Assembly (NCBI GenBank): GCA_024102815.1
Contig: JAGFJJ010000076.1
Coordinates: forward strand, 1 to 64,000
Reading direction: 5' to 3'
Source of the DNA: Phycisphaerae bacterium
GTDB lineage: Bacteria; Planctomycetota; Phycisphaerae; UBA1845
DNA: 64,000 nucleotides
Shown in pieces: positions 27,158 through 35,500 of this stretch (the first letter of the stretch is position 1; each line of letters begins with the position of its first letter). A model generated the notes under the pieces. That model had not been told where the DNA came from and searched no databases. It saw only the letters and a list, made by a program, of their open reading frames with translations. Made by a program: the position numbers and the translations under genes.

Positions 27158-27517
27158 TTAGGCCTCGTAAACCGCCACGCAGCCCGGCGCCTCGGTCAGT
27201 TCCACGCGTGTTACACCGCGGAACCCCGCCGCCACGAGGGCGTCGAAGACGTGGCGGGCAATCCGCTCGGCCGTGGGGTAGCCCGAGGCAAACGCGGGAT
27301 GTTCGTTGAGGTCCGTGTGCTGGAGCGGGGCGAGGATCTCGTGCATGGCGACCTGCGCCGCGTGGAAGTCCACGACCATGTCGTTCTCGTCGAGCATCTC
27401 GCCGGAGAGATAGGCGCGAACGCGGAAGTCGTGCCCGTGAGGCGGCTCGAGCGTGCCGTCGGGCATACGCACGCGGTGGATGGCACAGAAGGTGGATTCG
27501 ATGATGACCGTGTACAT
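27158..27517 (-). CDS. 6-pyruvoyl-tetrahydropterin synthase / QueD-family enzyme without the catalytic Cys
   Basis: A 119-residue T-fold protein. Zinc ligands are visible as H14 (FCAIHRVRM) and H27/H29 (PPHGHDF), then DFHAAQV and HTDLNEHPAF with the late catalytic Asp/His region, and Glu near 108 (LTEAPGC) to anchor the pterin. The Cys normally four residues before HGH is Leu23 here, next to Glu24, so it resembles Cys-less family members rather than E. coli QueD. ATG at 27517 is five bases from the M16 peptidase stop, so it is the third gene of that unit. Product: a pterin or 7-deazapurine intermediate, not resolved. Confidence 0.8.
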   Translation of the reverse strand: MYTVIIESTFCAIHRVRMPDGTLEPPHGHDFRVRAYLSGEMLDENDMVVDFHAAQVAMHEILAPLQHTDLNEHPAFASGYPTAERIARHVFDALVAAGFRGVTRVELTEAPGCVAVYEA

Positions 27518-27522
27518 GGCAA

Positions 27523-28815
27523 TCAGCCCAGGTATTTCTCGATCATACCACGGAAATGCCGGGGAGCACACCGCCAGCTCTTTGACCCAAGTAGAATGAA
27601 GCAATTCTCGGGGCGAAAAAGCCGCCGGGCGAAATCCTGGAATTGGTCGCGGGTGAGGTTGAGAACGGCGTCGACTTCCTCGACAAGGTCCTCGCCACGC
27701 CCGTCGGAGAAGTAGAATTCAGCCTGTGCAATTCGGCCGGAGAGCCAGCCGGCGTCGTTTATCACCGAGAATAGCCAGTATTGGGCTTGGTCACGCATCG
27801 CTTCGAACCAATGTCCGTCAATCCCGTTCTCCTTGATTTGCCTCAGGGTCCCCAAGACCTCGTCTGCAACGACGCGACGTTCTCTGGGTCGAGCATCAGC
27901 TTGAACAAAGAGCAGGTTTCCCGCGACGATTCTCGTGAGATTACAGCCTACGTTGTAGACATTCGCTTTCCCATATCGCAATTCTTCAAACAGTCTCGAG
28001 GGAGGCGAGAACAATCCTGTGTCGAGATAACCCATCGAGACCCAATCGGCCCCGCGGGGGGCGTCGCTTATGACGAACCCAATGAAGACTCCGTTGGAAC
28101 CCGCTATGCTTGGGATGCTCCCTACGGCAGGCAGACGGCGCAATGTCTGACTGTTGGGAGCCAATCGTTCTATACCATCGACATTCCACTTCGAAAGCAC
28201 GCTTGTGACGCGCTGGACCGATACGGCATCAAGTTTTCCGGCCGCGCCCACGACAATGTTTTCCGGGCGGAACGCCGCGGTATCAAAATCAGTGATCCTC
28301 TGGCTGTCCAATCTCTCCAAGGAACGACGCGTTCCTCCGCTCGAGGCCAATGAGCCGCTCGTCTCAAAGAGGAACCTTGTCATCGGGTCTCCGGACCATT
28401 CGTGGCCTGCCGATCGAATCTCATCAACGATCAGCGCCTTCTCGAGTTCAATGTCATCGCATGCGAACTGCCGGCGTATGAGAATTTCAGCTATCAGCTC
28501 CGTCGCAATCTCGAGTCGCTCATGTACCGTGCCGAGTTCAAAATGAATGTTCTCCGGCGTTGTCATCGCATTGGCATGGCCCATCCGCCCGATCGCCTCC
28601 GTCATCGCCTTCCGCGTCGGGTACTTTTTCGATGTCGCCATGTGCAGGTGCTCGAGCAGGTGGCTGACGCCGTTGTTCTCCTTTGTCTCGTAGAGGCAGC
28701 CGCCGCGGACGATGGCCGTCAAGTGAACCGTCCGGGCATGCGGCACATTGAGCCACGCCAGCCGCAGGCCGTTGGGGAGCTTCTCCACGTGATAGCGGTA
28801 GTCTTCCGGATTCAT
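27523..28815 (-). CDS. M16-family zinc peptidase (insulinase/processing-peptidase type)
   Basis: A 430-residue two-domain M16 protein. The inverted zinc motif HxxEH is present (SHLLEHLHM, His61/Glu64/His65 region), with the second-ligand Glu in ELEKALIVDEI about 70 residues on, so it should be catalytically competent. The C-terminal lobe (about 220-430) completes one half of the clamshell, and a partner or homodimer would be needed for the full chamber. It starts 13 bases after the HExxH lipoprotein gene and ends 5 bases before the PTPS-like gene on the same strand. Confidence 0.9.
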   Translation of the reverse strand: MNPEDYRYHVEKLPNGLRLAWLNVPHARTVHLTAIVRGGCLYETKENNGVSHLLEHLHMATSKKYPTRKAMTEAIGRMGHANAMTTPENIHFELGTVHERLEIATELIAEILIRRQFACDDIELEKALIVDEIRSAGHEWSGDPMTRFLFETSGSLASSGGTRRSLERLDSQRITDFDTAAFRPENIVVGAAGKLDAVSVQRVTSVLSKWNVDGIERLAPNSQTLRRLPAVGSIPSIAGSNGVFIGFVISDAPRGADWVSMGYLDTGLFSPPSRLFEELRYGKANVYNVGCNLTRIVAGNLLFVQADARPRERRVVADEVLGTLRQIKENGIDGHWFEAMRDQAQYWLFSVINDAGWLSGRIAQAEFYFSDGRGEDLVEEVDAVLNLTRDQFQDFARRLFRPENCFILLGSKSWRCAPRHFRGMIEKYLG

Positions 28816-28828
28816 CGCGGGCTCAGGG

Positions 28829-29872
28829 TCATCGGGGCTCTTCGCGTGCCGTAGGAGACGGCACGCGCTGCAGGTGTGCGAGTTGGATCAGATAGGCGCG
28901 ATACGCGGCGTCCAAGTTCTCTGGCGGAGCGCCGAAGTACACACGAAGTACCTGTTCTCCATAAGGCCGTTCCGTCAGTCCCGCGTCCGTGACCCGCGCG
29001 GCCGAGAGCTTCGCAGAGAATTCGCCGCTCGCAATGTCGTCGATCAAGGCGTGGAACCGCGCCCGCAGCGCCGCGTCCGGCCCATCTTGCAGAAACACCA
29101 CCAGCGCCCAGACCTGCGCGTAGTAACGCTGAACGGCCGACGCGTCCGCGTCCAGCAGCGCCGTAGCCGCGTCAAGCCGGAGCAGATCGGTCAATGGAAG
29201 GACCTGATCGCGACTCAGAATCTCGCGAAGCGTCCCCGCCCGCCACGCGTTGTCTTCGGGCAGGATTCGCGGCTCGGCTCCGGTCACGTCAATCGACTCG
29301 AACGTACACGCCAATCCCTCCTCCAGCCACGCGGGCAGGGCGACGTCGAATCGCGTCGCGACGTACTGATGCCAGCCTTCGTGAACCAGTGTCGCCAGCG
29401 TCGTGCTGCGATTCCGAAAGAACAGGTAGGACGCATCCCCGACGGTCACGCCGCCGGTGCGGATGCGCGCGTGGACGGCCGCCTGATGCGGAAAGCGCTC
29501 CGCCATGAATCGCGCCCATTGCTCCCGGTCCGAGAAGACCATGAACCGCAGCGGAGGTGCCGTGGCCGATCGAGGCGGAAGGAATCGGACGAACGCCGCG
29601 TGCGCCGCCTCGGCCACCTCCGCCAAACCGCGCTCGAAGTCCTCGTCGCGCAAGGTGCTGGTGATCTCGACGTTTCCTGACGTCAATCGGCGACCTTCAA
29701 GCCCTTCGCCACTCCACGCATAAACGGCAAGGTCCCCGCGGATTCCCGCCCCCGGACTTGCGCACCCTCCAATCGCGCCGGCCAGCACAAGCGAGATCAT
29801 CGCCAGCGCGGCAATGTCCGCTTTCCCTTTGGCGCCGGATGGGGCGAATTCGAACGTGAGCGGATGCATCAA
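28829..29872 (-). CDS. predicted lipoprotein with HEGWH metallopeptidase-like motif (DUF1570-like)
   Basis: A 347-residue protein with an N-terminal hydrophobic segment ending in AIGGC, a probable lipobox with Cys37. The central part shows LATLVHEGWHQYVATRF, an HExxH motif (about residues 161-165), followed about 15-20 residues later by WLEEGLACTFE, whose Glu is a plausible third zinc ligand, as in gluzincin-like families. This matches planctomycete DUF1570-type proteins in pattern. It is the first gene of a three-gene minus-strand unit with the M16 peptidase and the PTPS-like enzyme. A later start at 29800 is possible but would shorten the signal. Confidence 0.75.
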   Translation of the reverse strand: MMHPLTFEFAPSGAKGKADIAALAMISLVLAGAIGGCASPGAGIRGDLAVYAWSGEGLEGRRLTSGNVEITSTLRDEDFERGLAEVAEAAHAAFVRFLPPRSATAPPLRFMVFSDREQWARFMAERFPHQAAVHARIRTGGVTVGDASYLFFRNRSTTLATLVHEGWHQYVATRFDVALPAWLEEGLACTFESIDVTGAEPRILPEDNAWRAGTLREILSRDQVLPLTDLLRLDAATALLDADASAVQRYYAQVWALVVFLQDGPDAALRARFHALIDDIASGEFSAKLSAARVTDAGLTERPYGEQVLRVYFGAPPENLDAAYRAYLIQLAHLQRVPSPTAREEPR

Positions 29873-30099
29873 CAGGGCCTCGGCTCGGCAGCGGATGGGT
29901 TCATTGGGCGACGATTGTCATCCCGGACTCTCCTCATTACTGGGCGGAGAGTACGCCTACACCCGCCATGTGGTCAAACGTCGCAGCCGCCCCCGTTCTT
30001 GGACGCCTTCCGCCGTGTCCACTATCATGTCCCGTTTGTCACCGGGCTCAGAAAACGGCCTGAAACGACCGTCATGCAGCAGGGGAGTGGACACCGAAA

Positions 30100-31137
30100 A
30101 TGACCGTCAAGAACGTCGAGAACGTCATCATCATCGGATCGGGACCGGCCGGGTGGACCGCGGCGATCTACGCAGCGCGAGCTAACCTCAACCCTCTGGT
30201 CTTCGCCGGGCGACCCAAGACCGTGCCCTCCACCGTCCTCCCCGGCGGGCAGCTCATGATGACCACCGAGGTCGAGAACTACCCCGGTTTCCCCGAGGGC
30301 GTCACCGGCCCGAAGATGATGGCCTACTTCGAGCAGCAGGCCGCCCGATTCGGCACGCGCATCGTCACCGACAACGGCCTGAGTCCCGACGTCTCCAACC
30401 CCGACGACGGCCACAGCTACTCCTACCACGACTGCCAGCGCGTGGACCTGTCCAAGCGACCGTTCGTCGTCATCGGCGAGGACGACATCGAGTACCAGGC
30501 GCATGCCCTCATCATCGCCACGGGGGCGACCGCCAACTGGCTCGGGCTGGAGAACGAGCAGCGCCTGGCGCGATCCGGCGGGGGCGTCAGCGCCTGTGCG
30601 GTGTGCGACGGCGCTTTGCCCATCTTCCGCAACAAGGAGCTGGCCGTGGTCGGCGGGGGGGATTCGGCCGTGGAGGAGGCGACCTACCTCACCAAGTTCG
30701 CCTCCAAGGTCTACATGATCCACCGCCGCGACAAACTGCGCGCGTCGAAGATCATGGCCCAGCGTGCCCTGGACAACGCCAAGATCGAGGTCCTGTGGAA
30801 CAAGACCGTGGCCGACGTACTCGGCGACGAGAAGATCAGCGCCGTCCGTCTGCAAGACACCGAATCCGGCGATAAGTCCGACCTGCCCGTTGGCGGGCTT
30901 TTCATGGCCATCGGACACACCCCCGCCACCGCGTTTCTCGAGGGGCAGTTGGAACTCGACGCCAAGGGATACGTCAAATTGAAGGACACCTACCGGACAA
31001 CGACCAGCGTCGAGGGCGTGTTCGCCGCCGGCGACGTGGCCGACAGCGTCTACCGCCAGGCCGTCACCGCCGCCGGCATGGGCTGCAAGGCCGCCATCGA
31101 CGCCGAACGCTGGCTGGGAGAGAAGGGGATACACTGA
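30100..31137 (+). CDS. trxB: thioredoxin reductase
   Basis: NADPH:thioredoxin oxidoreductase of 345 residues. The FAD site is IIGSGPAGWTAAIYAARA (residues 10-27), then GGQLMMTTEVENYPG, the redox-active pair is CAVC (Cys166 and Cys169) in SACAVCDGALP, and the NADPH site is GGGDSAVEEATYL plus HRRDKLRASK. The terminal FAD motif is GVFAAGDVAD and the helix is RQAVTAAGMGCKAAIDAERWL. It overlaps by one base with the next gene (TGATG), so the two are co-expressed. It is somewhat longer than the usual 310-320, because of insertions near 105-135. Confidence 0.96.
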   Translation: MTVKNVENVIIIGSGPAGWTAAIYAARANLNPLVFAGRPKTVPSTVLPGGQLMMTTEVENYPGFPEGVTGPKMMAYFEQQAARFGTRIVTDNGLSPDVSNPDDGHSYSYHDCQRVDLSKRPFVVIGEDDIEYQAHALIIATGATANWLGLENEQRLARSGGGVSACAVCDGALPIFRNKELAVVGGGDSAVEEATYLTKFASKVYMIHRRDKLRASKIMAQRALDNAKIEVLWNKTVADVLGDEKISAVRLQDTESGDKSDLPVGGLFMAIGHTPATAFLEGQLELDAKGYVKLKDTYRTTTSVEGVFAAGDVADSVYRQAVTAAGMGCKAAIDAERWLGEKGIH

Positions 31138-31910
31138 TGTCACTGCCGCAAGCGAGTTGGGCTGTTCTCCTTTTCCTGGGTGTTCAGACCTCTCTCGCGG
31201 GCGACGTGACGATTGAGATCAAACCCAACAAATCGGTCTACTATCTTGGCGAGCCGGTTTTCGTCACGGCTACGGTGACGAATTCGAGCAGCGCCCCGAT
31301 CAAGCTGATTTACCACAACGCGCCCACGGTCGATCAGCGGATGATATCGGTCGCCGATCTTCGATTCGGTACTGATCCGCAAAAGCTCGAGCATTGGTCG
31401 GGCTTGCGGAGGGTCATCTATGAGGTCGGGCCTGCTACATTCGTTTCCGGACAAAGCGCTACACTTGAACTCGTAATGCTCTATACCTCCGAGGGCGCTT
31501 TTTACACGGAGGAACCCGGAACCTATTGGATTCAGGGGAGAGCCGTACAACAGGTCGACCGGCTGAACCCGTACATTGAATATCTCACAGAGCCGATTGC
31601 GATCCAAGTTCAGGCGCCGCCGGAACGTGATCGTGAGACCTGGGAATGGCTCAAGGCTCACAAAGACGAATACGGCAGACTGATCCAGACGCCTTGGGAC
31701 GCGGAATTATCGCCTGAATTCCTGGCCCATTGCGATCGTCTGAGCGCCAGATCGACTTCGGTCTACACGCATTGGCTGGCGGAGTATCTCGGTCGCTGGT
31801 GGGGGCCACACGGAAACGCTTGGAAGGGGCGGAAATTCAGGGAGATCGCGAAGGCAACGGCAGGTCTCGAGAAAGACCGCAGCGAAGAGTCGGAACCACC
31901 GAAGCCGTAA
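31137..31910 (+). CDS. secreted protein of unknown function, coupled to trxB
   Basis: A 257-residue protein with a short signal peptide (AVLLFLGVQTSLAG, cleavage near 22). An Ig-like beta domain follows, starting IEIKPNKSVYYLGEPVFVTATVTN, of the kind seen in intracellular-protease-inhibitor-like or BsuPI-like domains, and running to about residue 165. The C-terminal part is helical and charged. Its ATG overlaps the trxB stop by one base, so translational coupling is likely. I do not recognise a function. The physical link to trxB may be only operon packing. Confidence 0.7.
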   Translation: MSLPQASWAVLLFLGVQTSLAGDVTIEIKPNKSVYYLGEPVFVTATVTNSSSAPIKLIYHNAPTVDQRMISVADLRFGTDPQKLEHWSGLRRVIYEVGPATFVSGQSATLELVMLYTSEGAFYTEEPGTYWIQGRAVQQVDRLNPYIEYLTEPIAIQVQAPPERDRETWEWLKAHKDEYGRLIQTPWDAELSPEFLAHCDRLSARSTSVYTHWLAEYLGRWWGPHGNAWKGRKFREIAKATAGLEKDRSEESEPPKP

Positions 31911-31937
31911 GCGGGTAAAAGCCGAAGGGCCAGGTGC

Positions 31938-32597
31938 CTACCTACTCAACACCCCTGTCGCCCACGTCGACGGGTCCACATACCAGTTGAGATCGTCGCC
32001 CACCGTCAGGAACTGCTGGCCGAAGTCACCATCTTCGAGGATGTAGTAGAACCCGATACGCGGATGCTCGACAGGGTCGAACCCGCTCAGGGCCTCGGCC
32101 GGGATGAATCCCTCCAGTGTGTAGCCGGTCTTCGATGTCTTCGCTGCCACGCTGATGACACCCTCGGCGACCGGCGGAGCGTCCTCCCGGGCGCGCTGAA
32201 TACGATGACTCCCCGCGGCTGGGTCCTTGCCCCGCGATCCGCCACCTGTGGGCAGGAAGTAGAACTGCTGGCAGTAGCGCGTCGCCCGCCGGTTGGAGCG
32301 GGCATCGCGCATGTCCGTGCAGATGCGCAGATTGTCCCCGCTCCAGAACGTCGCCGGATCGCAGCGCAGCGGCTTCTTCTTCCCCTCCACGCGACACGCC
32401 ACGGCCATGCCCGTCTCGTTCCAGCAGGCCCAAACCTCGGCGAATTCGGCCTTTCCGTCCAGCTCGCCGAAGTGCGGCAGAAGCTCCGCGTCGCTCCAGC
32501 CGGACACGTCGCCGTCGACACGCGGCAGCTTCGCCCGGTAGCGCAGCGGGAACTCGAAGTCGAACAGAAAGCGATTGGGCACCAGTAACTGGGTCAT
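31938..32597 (-). CDS. CBM9/DOMON-like protein coupled to uvrA
   Basis: A 219-residue cytosolic-looking protein with no signal peptide. It shows the CBM9/DOMON-like beta-sandwich pattern PRVDGDVSGWSDAELLPHFGEL, then VWACWNETGMAVACRVEGKKK, the characteristic FWSGDNLRICTDMRDA segment and a C-terminal TGYTLEGFIPAEALSGFDPVEHPRIGFYYIL. Such modules normally bind sugars or heme-like ligands in secreted proteins, so a cytosolic copy tied to a repair gene is unexpected. The ATG at 32597 overlaps the uvrA TGA (ATGA), so it follows uvrA directly. Role in repair is not known. Confidence 0.75.
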   Translation of the reverse strand: MTQLLVPNRFLFDFEFPLRYRAKLPRVDGDVSGWSDAELLPHFGELDGKAEFAEVWACWNETGMAVACRVEGKKKPLRCDPATFWSGDNLRICTDMRDARSNRRATRYCQQFYFLPTGGGSRGKDPAAGSHRIQRAREDAPPVAEGVISVAAKTSKTGYTLEGFIPAEALSGFDPVEHPRIGFYYILEDGDFGQQFLTVGDDLNWYVDPSTWATGVLSR

Positions 32598-35500
32598 GCC
32601 GAGCGCAGCCTTTCGTCCTCGCGCGGAGCGGTGCACACGCGCCACACGTCCAGAAGCTGTTTCGTGTCGATCTGGTTGAGCGAGCGCACCCAGAACGTCA
32701 CGCGATCGTAGTCCGGACTCCGCTTGACCTCCGCATCCTCCCCCAGCGACATGATCCGCACCGGCGTCAGCACTTTCGCCGGCGCTCGCAGCTCGACGCG
32801 AATCCCCCGGGCCATGTTGGTCACAAGTTTGCCGATCGGCTTGGATTCATTGGGCAGCGCGAACGAACCCGAGACCTTGCTGTTCCAATCGAAGACCAAG
32901 GTCCGCTCGAGCGCCTTGAAACACCCCACGAGGGCCATTAGCAGCGACGGCGGCCACTTGGCACGCGTCTTGGGGTTGATCGACTTCTGCGACAAATGCC
33001 AGTTGATGCCCTCCGTCTTCCACGGCTGACCGGCGTCGGGGTCTTCGCGGAGCTTGCGCACGTGCGAGAGATACGCCCCGGCCGCGCGGCGCAGGAATGC
33101 TCCGACTGTCTTTCTGTTCACGTCCTGGAAATCACGTAGAAACAATCGCACGTCCTGCCAGCCGATGATCCCCCGCCGCAGTCGCGCCCGGTCCCACTGT
33201 CCGTAGATGGGCAGGTCGCGGCGCTCGTCGAGCGTCTTGATTCCCAGCTTGCTGACGTCCGATGCCGTAAACGTGTCATTCGGAACTCGGATCGTGATGT
33301 CAATCAGGTCGCGTCCGCTGGTGCGAAGATGTGCGAACCAGGGTACGCTGCCCGGCGCCTTGATCTCAACTCGGGTGCGATGGTTCCAGTCCGTCGGCGC
33401 AAATCCCTCCACTGACTCCATCGTCTCCACGAGCCAGACCAGCAGCGCCGGATCCCACTGCACCGGCTCGCCCTTGTGATCGACGTGATCGGCCGTGTGC
33501 CACGTCCGCCCGTCGCGATCCCAGGGCATACGCACGTCGTCGCCGAGATTGAGCGGTCTCGCGGAGTCCATCGACTCCGCCGCCAGTTGGTTTGCATCGA
33601 AAATCTCCCGCGCCGCAACCGGACCGGCTTCGAGAACCGGTGCCAGCGCCTTGCCCGTGTGCGACGCCTTCGTCGCCGCGATCCGCTCCGGCGCTCCCGC
33701 GACCACGATCGTGCCGCCGGCGTCGCCCGCTTCCGGACCGAGATCAATCACCCAGTCGGCCGTCTTGATCACGTCAAGATTGTGCTCGATGCAGATGACC
33801 GTGTTGCCCAGATCGACCAGTCGGTGCAGCACGCGGAGCAGCTTCTTCAAGTCGTCGAAATGCAATCCCGTCGTGGGCTCATCGAGAATGTACAACGTCT
33901 TCCCGGTCGAAGGCCGTCCGAGTTCACCCGCCAGTTTCACGCGTTGCGCCTCGCCGCCGGAAAGCGTCGGCGCCGCCTGCCCGAGTTGCACGTACCCGAG
34001 TCCAACGTCATCGAGCGTTTGCAGCATCCGCCGCAGGCGCGGCACGCTCTCGAACAGTTCCAGCGCCTCGTTGACGCGCATATCCAGGACGTCGGCGATG
34101 CTCCGCCCGCGATATTGCGCCTCCAGCGTCTCCGTCGTGTAGCGCTTCCCGCGACACACTTCGCACTCCACCCACACGTCGGGCAGGAAGTGCATCTCGA
34201 TGCATTTCTGCCCCATGCCCTCGCACGCTTCGCAGCGCCCGCCGGGACGATTGAAGCTGAAGCGGTTGGGTGTATACCCGCGAATGCGGCTGACCGGCAG
34301 CTTCGCGAAGAGTTCGCGGATCAGGTCGAAAACGCCCGTGTAAGTGGCGGGGTTGCTCGACGGGCTGTTTCCGATCGGCGATTGATCGACGTTGATCACC
34401 TTGTCGATGTGCTCGAGCCCGCTGATTCCCTCGTGCCCGCCGGGGACCAGTCGGGCGCGGTGGATCCGCGCCGCCGCTGCATTGTAGAGAATGTCCGAAA
34501 CGAGCGTGCTCTTGCCGCTGCCGGAGACGCCGGTCACACAAGTGAACCGCCCCAATGGGAAGGGAACATCGATTTCCTGAAGATTGTTCTCGCGGGCACC
34601 GCGCACGGTAATCCACTGCACCGCTTCATCACCCGCCGCCGTACGTTTCCCCTTCCCCGTCTTCCGCTTGCGCGATGTGGTGCCCTTGGATTCGGCCGTT
34701 GCCGTATCCGCTTCATCCAATGCCACCACGTCCGTTCGCGGCTCGGCCGGAACCACCCGCCGATTCGATGGAACCGCGATCGACTCCCGCGCCGACAGGT
34801 ACGCCCCGGTCAGCGACTTGCGATCGCGACGCAACTTTCTCGGCGAACCATTCGCGGTGATCTCTCCTCCGAACGTCCCGGCGCCGGGACCGAAGTCCAG
34901 CACGTGATCCGCCGAGTCGATCACCTCGCGGTCGTGCTCCACCAGCACCAGCGTGTTGCCCAGGTCGCGGAGCCTGCCCAACGCACGAACCAGCCGGGCG
35001 TTGTCGCGGGGATGAAGTCCGATGGTCGGTTCGTCAAGTACGTACAGCACGCCGGTGAGCCCCGTGCCGATCTGTGCGGCGAGCTGGATCCGCTGCGACT
35101 CACCACCCGACAGCGTTGCGGCCGAGCGGTGCAGCGACAGGTATTCGAGCCCAACGTCTACCAGGAAGCGCAGCCGCGACGTGATCTCATGCAGGAGCTC
35201 GCCGGCAACGTGCCGCTCGCGCGCCGAGAGGCGAAGTCCTTCGATCCAGCGGAGTGCCTCGCCCAGCGACATCGAGCAGACGTTCAGAAGCGTGCGCTCC
35301 GCCAGTCGAACGGCCGCGGCATCGGGACGAAGTCGACTTCCACGACACGCTTCGCACGGAACCTCGGTAACGAAATCTTCCAGCCGCTTGCGATATTGCC
35401 AACTGATCTGCGTCGCTCGGGCAATCGCAGGGAAGAACCCGCGCCAGCGAAAGCGAACGGCACTCCCGTTGCCCGCAGCGGAACCATCCGTGCGACCGGA

